Assembly (NCBI GenBank): GCA_029210205.1
Contig: JARGOD010000010.1
Coordinates: 1-45,469 of the forward strand
Reading direction: 5' to 3'
Length of the DNA stretch: 45,469 nucleotides
From: Verrucomicrobiales bacterium
Lineage (GTDB): Bacteria > Verrucomicrobiota > Verrucomicrobiia > Verrucomicrobiales > DEV007
Positions 8,276 through 17,437 of the stretch are shown piece after piece (position 1 is the stretch's first letter; every line of letters begins with the position of its first letter). The notes beneath the pieces are model-generated. The model saw nothing but the letters and a program-made list of their open reading frames with translations, did not search any database and was not told where the DNA came from. A program made the translations under genes and the position numbers.

Positions 8276-9165
8276 GTGAACGAGTCGCAGAACTCCGGCG
8301 TTCCCGCGAGAAGAGTCTATTTCTTCGAGTCAGTGCCTTGCTTGTTGGCGGGGGGATTATCTGGGCCTGGTTTTCGAGCCGTCCTCTTCTTGGTCGCTTA
8401 TCAGCGGAACGTCGCTGGGAGAATTTCAAGAACTTTGCGGGGGAGTTAGTGCCTTCTCCAGTTCGGAAATCAGGGGACTGGAGCGAAGCGGGGCCGTGGG
8501 CCTGGGACCTTCTTACCGATGAAGGATTTTTGGCTCTCATGACAACCCTCGGGATCGCCACCGCGGCAATCATACTCTCGGCGACCTTTGTCCTTCCGCT
8601 CCTGCCTTTCGCGAGCCGACAGTTGAGCCGACCGGATCCTTTCGGGATGTGGGCGGGACGCTCCGGAACGTTCAGGGTGTGGGTTCGTCGAATCGTCGGA
8701 CCGGTTACTCGATTCGGCTTTGTTCTTGCCCGGGCCGTTCCCGAATACATTGTCGCCTTTCTTCTCATCGCGCTTCTTGGCTTGCAGGTCTGGCCGCTCG
8801 TTCTTGCCCTTGCGATTCACAATCTCGGAATACTCGGACGTCTCTGGGGCGAAGTAGTCGAGAACGCAGAGCCAGCCGCTGCGGAGCACGCTCTCGCGGC
8901 CGGGCAGTCACGGAACAGCGTCTTCCTTTCCCGTATTTATCCGGCAAACTTCAATCGTTTCCTCATTTACTTCTTCTATCGGTGGGAGACCTGCGTCAAA
9001 GATGCGACCGTTCTCGGTATGCTTGGCTTGCTCACGCTCGGAAAGTTGATTGCCTTATCGAAGGGATTCTTCTGGGATCAGATGTTCTTTTACATCCTTC
9101 TTGGCGCTTCAGTCATTTTGATCGGAGACCTATTTTCCACTTTCCTTCGTCGAAGGTTGCGGTGA
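8272..9165 (+). CDS. ABC transporter permease, PhnE-like (second of two)
   Basis: A 297-aa inner-membrane permease. Two in-frame ATGs exist at 8263 and 8272. The second is preferred because a GGAGG at 8258-8262 lies 9 bases before it and because its ATGA overlaps the stop of the first permease. The first periplasmic loop (about residues 40-80) is long, as in its partner. The EAA-type loop reads EVVENAEPAAAEHALAAGQ near 200-220, followed by YFFYRWETCVKDATVLGMLG, the same block seen in the first permease, so the two are ancient paralogues. It closes the four-gene transporter; a 36-base gap leads to the DUF433 gene. Confidence 0.88.
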   Translation: MSERVAELRRSREKSLFLRVSALLVGGGIIWAWFSSRPLLGRLSAERRWENFKNFAGELVPSPVRKSGDWSEAGPWAWDLLTDEGFLALMTTLGIATAAIILSATFVLPLLPFASRQLSRPDPFGMWAGRSGTFRVWVRRIVGPVTRFGFVLARAVPEYIVAFLLIALLGLQVWPLVLALAIHNLGILGRLWGEVVENAEPAAAEHALAAGQSRNSVFLSRIYPANFNRFLIYFFYRWETCVKDATVLGMLGLLTLGKLIALSKGFFWDQMFFYILLGASVILIGDLFSTFLRRRLR

Positions 9166-9201
9166 AAAAAGTTCGGAATACCTCAAGATTTCGAGGATAG
9201 T

Positions 9202-9441
9202 ATGAACATGGACTTCAAGGATCGAATCACGGTGCAGGCAGATCAGTGCGGCGGCAGGCCTTGTGTGCGTGGTATGCGTGTCCGGGTGAAAGATGTATTG
9301 GACCTATTGGCCTCCGGAAATTCTCCCGAGGAGATCCTTGAGGATTTTCCCTATCTTGAGAAGGAGGACATCGAAGCTTGCCTCCGCTTTGCATCTCAAC
9401 AAATGGATCACCCTGTTCTCGAGAGCTCCGCTACTTCGTGA
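9202..9441 (+). CDS. DUF433 family protein, antitoxin-like
   Basis: A 79-aa protein of the DUF433 (VapB-like) family. Family signals are the RITVQADQCGGRPCVRGMRV block at residues 8-27 and the helix-turn-helix-like segment VLDLLASGNSPEEILEDFPYL that follows. Such proteins are usually the DNA-binding antitoxin half of a pair with a DUF5615 PIN-like protein, exactly the gene found 3 bases downstream. It sits inside the otherwise selenium-specific gene run, between transporter and selB. A GAGG lies close upstream. The pair probably autoregulates, but no operator could be identified with confidence. Confidence 0.85.
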   Translation: MNMDFKDRITVQADQCGGRPCVRGMRVRVKDVLDLLASGNSPEEILEDFPYLEKEDIEACLRFASQQMDHPVLESSATS

Positions 9442-9444
9442 TAC

Positions 9445-9774
9445 ATGCGCTGGTTGGTCGATGCACAGTTGCCACCGGCGTTGGCTCATTTTCTGAAGCG
9501 TCAGGGTGATGAGGCGAGCCACGTTTCTGAGTTGATGATGATCAATGCTACCGACACCGATATTTGGAATTATGCCATCAACACTGACTCAGTAATAATC
9601 ACAAAGGATGAAGACTTTCAAAACCGTGCCGCACTTTCCTCTCAGTGCCCTTTTATTGTGTGGCTGCGTTTTGGGAATTGCTCGACCCGGCATTGCATTG
9701 CGAAATTTGAGAGTGTGTTAGCGGAGGTAGTTTTGCGCGTCGAATCAGGAGAGACAATTATTGAAGTTCGCTAG
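9445..9774 (+). CDS. DUF5615 PIN-like toxin-type protein
   Basis: A 109-aa protein of the DUF5615 PIN-like family. Acidic residues expected of a PIN nuclease centre are present: D6 in WLVDAQLPPAL, E31 in HVSELMM, and the pair DEDF at about 50-53 within SVIITKDEDF. The gene begins 3 bases after the DUF433 stop, a typical toxin-antitoxin arrangement, and ends 20 bases before selB. It may cleave RNA when not bound by DUF433, as inferred from PIN toxins. Whether this pair is active as a toxin is not established for the family in general. Confidence 0.82.
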   Translation: MRWLVDAQLPPALAHFLKRQGDEASHVSELMMINATDTDIWNYAINTDSVIITKDEDFQNRAALSSQCPFIVWLRFGNCSTRHCIAKFESVLAEVVLRVESGETIIEVR

Positions 9775-9794
9775 GAAGAAGCAACAATCCCTCC

Positions 9795-11738
9795 ATGTCG
9801 TCCCGCCACTACATCATCGGAACCGCCGGTCATATTGACCATGGCAAGAGTTCGCTCATCGAGGCATTGACGGGCACTGATCCGGATCGCCTCCCGGAGG
9901 AAAAGGCCCGGGGGATGACGATCGAGCTCGGTTTTGCGCAGCTCAGTCTTCCCGCGAGTGATGATTCCGGTGAGGATCTTGCTCTCGGTGTAGTCGATGT
10001 TCCAGGGCACGCTGACTTCGTCAAAAACATGGTCGCCGGAGTCGGGGCGATCGATCTCGCCCTGTTCATTGTTGCGGCTGACGACGGATGGATGCCGCAA
10101 ACTGAGGAACACTATCAGATTCTCAACTACCTCGGGGTAAAACGGGCGGTGGTCGTCCTTACAAAAATTGATCTCGTGGACGATCTTGATCTTGTTCTCA
10201 TGGATCTGGAAGAGAATCTCACGGGAGGACTCTGGGAAGATGCGCCTGTGATTCCGGTATCATCACATAGCGGCGACGGAATTGAGGACTTGAGAACGAT
10301 GATCTCTACCTTGCTGACTGAATCTGGACCGGCGCGTGACATCGCGAAGCCCCGATTGCCTGTAGATCGTGCCTTTTCGCTCAAGGGAGTTGGTACTGTT
10401 GTCACCGGAACGCTAACTGATGGCGCGCTGGCGGTCGGAGGAGACTACCAAATTCAGCCATCGGGCGAGACCGCGCATGTGAGAACGGCGCAGTCGCACG
10501 GCTCATCAGTCGAACTTGTCCCACCAGGGAGCCGGACGGCCGTCAATCTAACTGGAGTTGGACTTCGTGAAAGTCGCAGTGCGGCAAAAGAGGGGGTCGG
10601 AAGAGGGGATGTTCTCGTCCCTGCCGACCTCGGTGATCCGGTACTCGTCATTGATGTCTTGGTCTCGAAGTCTGATCGCGAGATCAGAGGGATGAAACAG
10701 TCGAAGAAGGCACTTCGGACGGGGCGGGAGGTGATGTTTCACCACGGGAGTGCCGGGCTTCCCGCACGAATTCATTTCCTCGGGCAACGTTCGCTTTCTC
10801 CGGGGGAAACGGTGAAAGCGGAGCTGAGGTTTTCGGATCCCGTTTTTGTATTTGTAGGTGATGGCTTTGTGATTCGTGATGCTTCGTTAGGACTCACTCT
10901 CGCCGGGGGAATTGTTCTCGATGAGAATGCGAATAGGCGGGCGTTTCGGAAACCATTTCAAGCTGCGTTTCTCGAAGCCCGCGCCAAGTCTCCTCATGAT
11001 CTTGCGGTACTCATTCAGTCGCAGCTAATTCGTGACCGCGTAGCGTTCCTGCCGGACTTGCTCGCGAGGTCTTGTTTCTCGGAATCTGATATTCGTGAGG
11101 AAGCTGAGCGGCAGGTTTCATCCGGAGATCTGGAACAGAACGGCGATTGGATTTTCCTCGCAGAATGGTGGAAGAAAATTCGCACTCTCGCAGGAGATCA
11201 GGTCAAAGAAATTCATCGGGAGCATCCCGAGCAGTTGGGGCTGCCTCTGCGAGAACTCAGGGCTATGATGGAACCTGAGTTGCCGTCTCCCAAGTTTTTC
11301 GACATGGTCCTTGAGGGCCTCCTCGCGGGCGAGTTTGCCAAGGCGGGTCCGAACATTCGTCACCGTGATCATATTCCACAGTTGCCCCCCGAATTGAAAG
11401 GATCAGGCGATCTCGTCAGGAAACGACTCGCCTCTGATCTGATCTCGCCTCCAAATAAGGGCGAGGCTGCCACGAATCCGAATGAAGAAAAGGCGCTGCG
11501 ATTTCTCGTCCATACCGGTGAAGTCGTCGATCTGGATGCGAAGACTGCAATTTCCAATGACGGGTTTGAAATGATTCGAGATCAGATATGCGAGTATCTC
11601 TCGGAACATGGACGAGCCACCGCGAGTGATCTGCGCCAACACACCGGCACGGTTCGCAGAATTTTGATGCCCCTCCTGGAACGTCTTGATGAAATTGGAG
11701 TCACGAAAAGAGAAGGGGACGACCGCCGGCTGAAATGA
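9795..11738 (+). CDS. selB: Selenocysteine-specific translation factor SelB
   Basis: A 647-aa GTPase that brings Sec-tRNA(Sec) to the ribosome at UGA codons marked by a SECIS hairpin. The P-loop lies at 11-20 (AGHIDHGKSS), G2 in ARGMTIELGF, G3 in VDVPGHADFVKNM, G4 as TKID, and SSHSGDGI as G5. EF-Tu-like domains II and III follow. The region after about residue 410 holds the winged helices that read the SECIS; the last, EHGRATASDLRQHTGTVRR, ends 30 residues from the C-terminus. The length is near E. coli SelB (614) with modest insertions. It closes the selenium run and converges with the folate gene on the other strand. Confidence 0.96.
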   Translation: MSSRHYIIGTAGHIDHGKSSLIEALTGTDPDRLPEEKARGMTIELGFAQLSLPASDDSGEDLALGVVDVPGHADFVKNMVAGVGAIDLALFIVAADDGWMPQTEEHYQILNYLGVKRAVVVLTKIDLVDDLDLVLMDLEENLTGGLWEDAPVIPVSSHSGDGIEDLRTMISTLLTESGPARDIAKPRLPVDRAFSLKGVGTVVTGTLTDGALAVGGDYQIQPSGETAHVRTAQSHGSSVELVPPGSRTAVNLTGVGLRESRSAAKEGVGRGDVLVPADLGDPVLVIDVLVSKSDREIRGMKQSKKALRTGREVMFHHGSAGLPARIHFLGQRSLSPGETVKAELRFSDPVFVFVGDGFVIRDASLGLTLAGGIVLDENANRRAFRKPFQAAFLEARAKSPHDLAVLIQSQLIRDRVAFLPDLLARSCFSESDIREEAERQVSSGDLEQNGDWIFLAEWWKKIRTLAGDQVKEIHREHPEQLGLPLRELRAMMEPELPSPKFFDMVLEGLLAGEFAKAGPNIRHRDHIPQLPPELKGSGDLVRKRLASDLISPPNKGEAATNPNEEKALRFLVHTGEVVDLDAKTAISNDGFEMIRDQICEYLSEHGRATASDLRQHTGTVRRILMPLLERLDEIGVTKREGDDRRLK

Positions 11739-11745
11739 GTAGTGA

Positions 11746-12303
11746 CTAATGCCGGCCGTTCTCGCACACTAGATGCGTCATTGGCACATCGTGTCGCTCA
11801 GGAATCAGCGAAATCAGTTGGACGGAAAAACAGACGCCGATCACGGTTGGAATCGGTTCGTTTTCCATCAGGGGAGCGAGATAACGATCATAGTGCCCTT
11901 TGCCACGACCAAGGCGAGCCATTGTTTTGGGGTCAAAACCGACTCCGGGGACAAGAATCAGGTCTGGGTTGGAAATAATCGGGCTGCTCTCGGGATCAGG
12001 CTCTAGAAATCCAAACTCACTCCTGACAAGTTTTTGGCCGGGCGAGACTTCGCGGAAGCGAAGTGATTCGCCATCTTGACCAACCCGTGAGAGTCCCCAC
12101 CTTTTGTCAGGGCTGAGGAGTCGCAGAGAGTCGAGATCAGGCTCGCTCGTCATTGCGGCGTAGGCGAAGACGGTCCTCGCACTTTGGAAAGAGGGTTCGT
12201 TGAGTAGTTGCTTCACGATCGCGGCCGATTGCTCAGACTTAGCTTCGCTCGTGAGCGCTCGCAGTCGTTTGAAGTTCTCTCGTCTTAGCGCAGCTTTCTC
12301 CAT
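11746..12303 (-). CDS. 5-formyltetrahydrofolate cyclo-ligase family protein
   Basis: A 185-aa protein of the 5-FTHF cyclo-ligase family, which makes 5,10-methenyl-THF from 5-formyl-THF with ATP. The start at ATG 12303 gives the usual N-terminus (MEKAALRREN) and length; the longer frame runs into the M48 gene and is rejected. The characteristic C-terminal motif RLGRGKGHYDRYL is present near 135-147, preceded by LILVPGVGFD. It lies 2 bases after the M48 stop, so the two are probably cotranscribed with no functional link implied. Confidence 0.9.
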   Translation of the reverse strand: MEKAALRRENFKRLRALTSEAKSEQSAAIVKQLLNEPSFQSARTVFAYAAMTSEPDLDSLRLLSPDKRWGLSRVGQDGESLRFREVSPGQKLVRSEFGFLEPDPESSPIISNPDLILVPGVGFDPKTMARLGRGKGHYDRYLAPLMENEPIPTVIGVCFSVQLISLIPERHDVPMTHLVCENGRH

Positions 12304-12305
12304 CG

Positions 12306-13103
12306 TCAAGATCGCTTGTATTCGGCGAGTGCTTCCGGCATGTATTGCTGAAGCTCTGAGATGCGCCTTTCGTCGAGGGGGTGAGTACTCAGAAACTGGG
12401 GGCCACTCCCACCTTGACTGTTTGCTGTCCGCCACGCACCGAAACGTTTCCAAAGTTCGACAGATTCCTTGGGATCGTATCCCGCCCGAGCCATGAAGAG
12501 GGCGCCCATACGGTCTGCCTCCAATTCCTGACCACGGGAAAAACTTCTCGTTGCAATGAGCGCGCCTGCGCCAAGCGCCGCCGTCGGGAGCGCGCCATTA
12601 CCACCATCACGATTTAATGCGTAGCCAGCCCCGGCGACGACAGCCCCGGCGACTGCATTTTGGGACATTCTTTCCCCGGAATGGCGAGCGACGACATGTG
12701 CGACTTCGTGTCCGATGACTGCGGCAAGGCCGGCATCGTCTTTGGTGATTTGAAAGATTCCTGTGTGAACACCGACCTTTCCGCCCGGCAGTGCAAACGC
12801 GTTGGGAGAAGAATCCTCAAATACGACAAATTCCCACTCTGCATTCGGGACCGGCATCACTTTGGAAAGGCGCAAACCGACGCGCTGAACCTGGGAATTC
12901 AAAGAGGCATCCTTTGAAATCGCTTTTTCGGCCTTCATCTTTTTGAATTCTGAGAATCCAAGCGCAGCCTCCTCCCGCGGGTCCATAAAATTGACCTGTC
13001 TTCTACCCGTCTCCGGCACGGTGGTGGTGCAGGCCACAAATGCAATTGAGGCGATGAGGACAGCGAACGGAAAAAAACGGGCCGAAACAGCGGGGAGCTT
13101 CAT
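12306..13103 (-). CDS. M48 family zinc metalloprotease, lipoprotein
   Basis: A 265-aa lipoprotein: hydrophobic leader with lipobox FVAC (Cys25). The peptidase core has HEVAH at 132-136 (two zinc ligands and the catalytic Glu) and the third-ligand region RGQELEADRMG around 190-200. A C-terminal THPLDERRI block is typical of periplasmic Oma1/LoiP/BepA-like M48 enzymes. There is a Gly/Ala-rich insertion around 150-185. It probably acts on misfolded envelope proteins. No TPR domain follows, so it is LoiP-like in layout rather than BepA-like. Confidence 0.9.
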   Translation of the reverse strand: MKLPAVSARFFPFAVLIASIAFVACTTTVPETGRRQVNFMDPREEAALGFSEFKKMKAEKAISKDASLNSQVQRVGLRLSKVMPVPNAEWEFVVFEDSSPNAFALPGGKVGVHTGIFQITKDDAGLAAVIGHEVAHVVARHSGERMSQNAVAGAVVAGAGYALNRDGGNGALPTAALGAGALIATRSFSRGQELEADRMGALFMARAGYDPKESVELWKRFGAWRTANSQGGSGPQFLSTHPLDERRISELQQYMPEALAEYKRS

Positions 13104-13188
13104 AGAGGATTCAATATAAGCGCGAAATCTCCACTAGAACGTGGATTCTTCCGAACACTTAGAGAAAACTGAAGCGAGATCATAGATC

Positions 13189-13590
13189 CTAGAAAAAGAG
13201 ATCAGCGAGTGCATCATCACTCAACTGGCCGGGATCGGCGACGGCCATGAGCTGGCCAAGATATTCAACCGCTTCCATTTCAGCAGCAGGATCGACACTG
13301 CCGTCACCGATCTGAAGAACCAGTTCCGGGCTGACGGTATCGGAAGAAGTCGAAGATCTATTACCCTGAGAAACAAATATCAGCGCAACGGCAGCCACTG
13401 CGGCGAAGGCTGGAATCGCGATCTTCGGGGAAAATGACTGGAGAAGATTTTGAAGCCAATCACCTGAGCGAGACTCGTTCATTTCCCTCACCTCCCGCAT
13501 AACACGACGGGTGAAGTAGGGGCCCGGCTCGGTCTGCTTTGAATGCTCAAGCAGTTTCCATACGGGATCATCTTGTTCTGGCTGATTCAT
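13189..13590 (-). CDS. Small single-TM acidic protein downstream of rpoD
   Basis: A 133-aa protein with a soluble N-terminal segment of about 50 residues, one transmembrane helix at about 55-74 (IAIPAFAAVAAVALIFV), and an acidic C-terminal tail. The N-terminal helix with VWKLLEHSKQTEPGPYFTRRVMREV resembles short membrane proteins encoded next to sigma factors. That similarity suggests an anti-sigma-like or membrane-tether role but is not specific. It lies 48 bases after rpoD on the same strand. Function not recognised. Confidence 0.6.
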   Translation of the reverse strand: MNQPEQDDPVWKLLEHSKQTEPGPYFTRRVMREVREMNESRSGDWLQNLLQSFSPKIAIPAFAAVAAVALIFVSQGNRSSTSSDTVSPELVLQIGDGSVDPAAEMEAVEYLGQLMAVADPGQLSDDALADLFF

Positions 13591-13638
13591 GACAAGAAGA
13601 GAAACCCCAATCGATTCAGGAAGTTTCGAAAAAAATAC

Positions 13639-15441
13639 CTAAAGCGGCGGAGCTTCAATAAACCCTTCCAACTGCCTGATTCGGGTTGGGTGGCGCATCT
13701 TTCGCAAGGCCTTGGCTTCGATCTGACGAATTCGCTCGCGCGTGACCTGAAACTGCTTGCCGACTTCTTCCAAAGTGCGGCTGTATCCATCAATTAGACC
13801 AAAGCGCTGCTCGAGAACTTCGCGCTCACGCGGAGTCAGCGTATCGAGGACGTCCTTGATACGATCTTTCAACATCGCCATCGACGTCATGTCGCTGGGA
13901 TCTTCAGCGCCTTTGTCTTCGATAAAATCCCCAAGGCTTGTTTCGTCACTGTCACCTACTGGAGCTTGAAGAGAAATAGGCTGCTGAGCCATTTTCAAGA
14001 CTGCGCTGACCCGTTCAACCGGAAGGTGAATTTCTTCAGCGATCTCATCCGGGGTGGGTTCACGACCATACTCCTGAACCAACTGCTTCTGCACGCGCAT
14101 GAGCTTGTTGATCGTTTCGATCATGTGAACCGGAATGCGAATCGTCCGAGCCTGATCAGCGATGGATCGGGTGATCGCCTGGCGGATCCACCAGGTCGCG
14201 TAGGTCGAAAACTTGTAACCACGGCGATACTCGAATTTCTCGACAGCCTTCATCAGGCCCATGTTGCCTTCCTGAATGAGGTCGAGAAAGGAAAGACCGC
14301 GGTTGGTGTATTTCTTCGCGATTGAAATGACGAGACGAAGATTGGCTTCGACCATTTCGTCTTTCGCCTGACGCGCTTCGGCGACAAACACGGCGAGAGC
14401 TTCAGCGGCAGTATCAAAATCGGCCTGAGTCATCCAGACTTCTTTCTCGAATGTGGTTCGGGACCGAGTTGCTTCCGCTTTAGTTTTGCGATCTTTGGCC
14501 TTCTTGGCTTGCACGTGGAGCTTTCCGGATTGTTCCGCGAATTCCTCCGTGATCGTCACGAGGTCTTCAGTGACTTTCTGCTTAAAGTAGAAGCGATTGT
14601 AGCATTTCGCGAGAGCGGTGATTTCTGTCGACCACTTCGAGCTGACCTTTTTCTCCGCGGCCGGAGTCTTCGCGGTGCGGAGTTCAGTATAAAGGCGATC
14701 GAGAGAAACCTTTGCATCGGAAACCTGTTTGCAGAGCTTTTCGAGGTTCTTAAGATAGCGTGAGCGGCTCTCGATCTTTTTATCGACAATGAGTCGATCG
14801 AATCGCTCTTCGCCTGACTCAAGCCGAGCGGCGATGTCGAGATAGGACTCGGGAATGAATCCGAATTGTGAGATTGTCTTTCGGATATCGCTCTCTGATT
14901 TCTCGATGCGCTTGGATATTTCGACTTCCTGCTCGCGGGTCAGGAGGGGAACCTGCCCCATCTGCTTGAGATACATCCGCACTGGATCGTCAAGGATATC
15001 GAGTTTGCCCTCTTTCGAAGGAGCCGGCTTTTTGACTTCAGCTTCACTCTCGTCGTCGTCACTGCCGGCTTTGAGATTGTCGACTTCAGCGGAATCGATG
15101 ATTCGGAACTTCATGCCCTGAAGCCGCTCGATCAACTCTTCCATCAGCTCCAGGTCGCTCTGCGTATCGGGGAGCGCCTCATTGATGTCGTCGAAGGTCA
15201 AGTAGTCCTGTTCCTTCGCGAGACGGATCAAGTCGCGGACTACAGGCTGAAATTCGGGGGAATCGAGTGGCGACTTTGTCGACGGCTTCTCATTCGCTTT
15301 CGTCTCTGTCTTAGGAGCCGAAACCTTGGTTTTAGCCCGCTTCGATGTCGACTTTTTAGCCGATTTTTGCTTTGCTTTGGGCGCAGCTGGCTTGGTAGAC
15401 TTCCCCGCGGGGGATTTCTTGGAATTTTTACCGGCAGCCAT
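13639..15441 (-). CDS. rpoD: Primary sigma factor RpoD (sigma-70)
   Basis: A 600-aa principal sigma factor. The first 65 residues are a Lys/Ala/Ser-rich, low-complexity extension. Region 1.1 follows (about 70-120), then region 1.2 with [17 protein letters not shown] near 150. The non-conserved spacer lies between 190 and 385. Region 2 (about 390-450) holds [26 protein letters not shown] and the -10 reader [15 protein letters not shown]. Region 3 follows, and region 4 ends with the -35 reader [16 protein letters not shown]. It lies 47 bases after dnaG, the dnaG-rpoD order of the macromolecular synthesis operon, but without rpsU. Confidence 0.97.
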   Translation of the reverse strand: MAAGKNSKKSPAGKSTKPAAPKAKQKSAKKSTSKRAKTKVSAPKTETKANEKPSTKSPLDSPEFQPVVRDLIRLAKEQDYLTFDDINEALPDTQSDLELMEELIERLQGMKFRIIDSAEVDNLKAGSDDDESEAEVKKPAPSKEGKLDILDDPVRMYLKQMGQVPLLTREQEVEISKRIEKSESDIRKTISQFGFIPESYLDIAARLESGEERFDRLIVDKKIESRSRYLKNLEKLCKQVSDAKVSLDRLYTELRTAKTPAAEKKVSSKWSTEITALAKCYNRFYFKQKVTEDLVTITEEFAEQSGKLHVQAKKAKDRKTKAEATRSRTTFEKEVWMTQADFDTAAEALAVFVAEARQAKDEMVEANLRLVISIAKKYTNRGLSFLDLIQEGNMGLMKAVEKFEYRRGYKFSTYATWWIRQAITRSIADQARTIRIPVHMIETINKLMRVQKQLVQEYGREPTPDEIAEEIHLPVERVSAVLKMAQQPISLQAPVGDSDETSLGDFIEDKGAEDPSDMTSMAMLKDRIKDVLDTLTPREREVLEQRFGLIDGYSRTLEEVGKQFQVTRERIRQIEAKALRKMRHPTRIRQLEGFIEAPPL

Positions 15442-15488
15442 ACACGAAGTCAGAGGAAAGAGAAGAAAACCCCGCCGAATCAGGGCCG

Positions 15489-17354
15489 CTAACTTTCGTG
15501 TAGTTGTTCCCTGAGGTCAAGGAGTTGTTTGTTGAGGAGGAGGACGGCTTCCTGTGGGAGATTGGGAGCCCCCATTTTCGACTTAATTCCCGCGATTTGA
15601 TTTTGAATGCTCAACTTTCTGAGCTTGTTCAGGCATTGCTGAGCTAGATTTGGAGTTACTGTTGCGCTGCTTTCCATCAAAATTCTTGAAACGATGCTTT
15701 GTTCTTCATCGGAAAGGGAGCTGATGAAGGCATTGACGCTGCCGGGACTGGCGGGGTCGAAGGTTGCCCGCCAAATTTTGGAAAGGAGTTCGGTTTCAGT
15801 AAGGAAATCAAAAAACTCAGGTACAGGATTTACAATAATCTTCTCACGGGTTTCGGAATCGTTGAGGAGCGTCTTGCAGAGGAGGCGTACTGATCGATTC
15901 GAGATTTCAGAGCTTGAGGCAGAGTTCTGCTCCAGCTTAGGCGAAGCAGGGTTTGCGTCAGACCCGGGAGATGAAGACTGCCCTCGTTGCCGGTTAATGT
16001 TCTCTCGCCGCAACTGAGCTTTCTCGATCCGATCTTTTGAGACCGCTGCATTCCTCACGAGCTTGCGGATATCGTCCTCGCCCACGCCAAGTCTCACCGT
16101 AACGCGGCTGATGAGAGAGTCCTGAAGCATTTTGTCCTCGATCAACGCAACGTCGGCTGCGAGATCCTTCGCAAAGTTAAGGCGGTCACGGAGAGGGCCC
16201 TGTGTCAGGGCGCTGCCGCGGCGGTCAATGTGGAAGTCGAAGAACTCCGGCGAAGCGTCGAGAATCGACTCGAGAGCACCGATCCCCTGGCTCTGAATTA
16301 ATGAATCAGGGTCTTCACCTTCAGGAAGGAGAGCAAGGCGGACTAAGATTCCCGAGGGAGCGAGAACGCGGAAGGCTTTGCTTGCCGCATTTAATCCCGC
16401 CGTGTCCGAGTCAAAACAGAGCACGACCTCATCGGTGTGCCGCTTTAAGATACGGGCGTGATCCTTCGTGAAAGCTGTCCCAAGAGGGGCAACGACATTT
16501 TGAACTCCAGCCTCGAAAGCGGCGATCATGTCGAGTTGGCCCTCGCAAACAATCGCCCGCTTATTCTGAATGATGGCCCGCTTGCTCTTGTCGAGCCCGA
16601 AGAAAGTTTTGCTCTTGTTGAAGAGACCCGTCTCCGGTGAGTTTACATATTTTCCGCCACGCTGATCCTTCGAGAGGACGCGACCGCTGAACGCGATCGG
16701 TTGGCCCATCCCGTCGTTGACGGGGAACATAAGGCGATGTCGGAAAAACGAGTAGGCGCCTCGACTTGGATTGTTTTCGTCGCGCCATTTCGCGAGGCCG
16801 CCATTAACGAGTTGCTCAACGCTGAAGCCGGCAGCCTGCGCCCATTCGAAGAAGGACCGTTGATCCTCGGGCGCAAAACCGAATTTCCAATTTCGCGATA
16901 CCTCCATGGTGATGCCACGGGACTTGAGATAGTCGCGGGCGGGTTGCGCAGCCGTACTTTTGAAAAGTAGTCGATGAAACCAATCAGCGGCCGACGCCTG
17001 CATGCGCTTAAGCTCACTTCGACCGCGAATCTTAGCAAGTTCCTGGGGGTCAAGGACCTCTTCCTGAATCATCACTCCGCAGCGGTCCGCGAGCATCTTG
17101 GCAGCCTCGGGAAAGGGGAGATTGTCATACATCATGACAAACTTGATCGCATCTCCTCCAGCCTGACAGCCGAAGCAGTGAAAGGTCTGACGGGAGGGAT
17201 TGACGTTGAAACTCGGCGTCTTCTCGTTGTGGAAGGGGCAGACCGCTACGAAATTCACGCCCGCCCGTTTCAACGGAAAATAACCCTGGATCAACTCAAC
17301 AATGTCTGAGCCGTCGAGAATCTTTTGAATCGTTTCCTGAGAGATGATCGCCAT
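15489..17354 (-). CDS. dnaG: DNA primase DnaG
   Basis: A 621-aa primase that makes RNA primers for replication. ATG 17354 ([13 protein letters not shown]) is chosen because DnaG proteins begin this way; the 13 residues upstream are not conserved. The CHC2 zinc-binding domain is visible at about 38-65 ([11 protein letters not shown] and HCFGC). The catalytic TOPRIM region has [13 protein letters not shown] near 260 and FDSDTAG near 310. The Ser/Pro-rich linker (about 455-490) leads to a C-terminal DnaB-binding domain. It forms a unit with rpoD downstream and is separated from the oxidoreductase gene upstream by an 83-bp gap with a strong inverted repeat. Confidence 0.97.
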   Translation of the reverse strand: MAIISQETIQKILDGSDIVELIQGYFPLKRAGVNFVAVCPFHNEKTPSFNVNPSRQTFHCFGCQAGGDAIKFVMMYDNLPFPEAAKMLADRCGVMIQEEVLDPQELAKIRGRSELKRMQASAADWFHRLLFKSTAAQPARDYLKSRGITMEVSRNWKFGFAPEDQRSFFEWAQAAGFSVEQLVNGGLAKWRDENNPSRGAYSFFRHRLMFPVNDGMGQPIAFSGRVLSKDQRGGKYVNSPETGLFNKSKTFFGLDKSKRAIIQNKRAIVCEGQLDMIAAFEAGVQNVVAPLGTAFTKDHARILKRHTDEVVLCFDSDTAGLNAASKAFRVLAPSGILVRLALLPEGEDPDSLIQSQGIGALESILDASPEFFDFHIDRRGSALTQGPLRDRLNFAKDLAADVALIEDKMLQDSLISRVTVRLGVGEDDIRKLVRNAAVSKDRIEKAQLRRENINRQRGQSSSPGSDANPASPKLEQNSASSSEISNRSVRLLCKTLLNDSETREKIIVNPVPEFFDFLTETELLSKIWRATFDPASPGSVNAFISSLSDEEQSIVSRILMESSATVTPNLAQQCLNKLRKLSIQNQIAGIKSKMGAPNLPQEAVLLLNKQLLDLREQLHES

Positions 17355-17373
17355 GCACCGCGGGACGGGAGTG

Positions 17374-17404
17374 AACAGGGTTAGGTGTGACACTTAACCC
17401 TGTT
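17374..17404. repeat. 10-bp perfect inverted repeat upstream of dnaG
   Basis: AACAGGGTTA (17374-17383) and TAACCCTGTT (17395-17404) are perfect inverted copies around an 11-base centre that itself contains GTGT/ACAC, so the hairpin could be nearly continuous. It lies 20 bases before the dnaG start and 34 bases after the stop of the oxidoreductase gene. No T-run follows on either strand, so it is not a classical Rho-independent terminator. It could be an operator, an attenuator or a transcript-stabilising hairpin. Confidence 0.55.
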
Positions 17405-17437
17405 GAATCCACGTCGCAACGGGTGAGAGAGCGAAGA

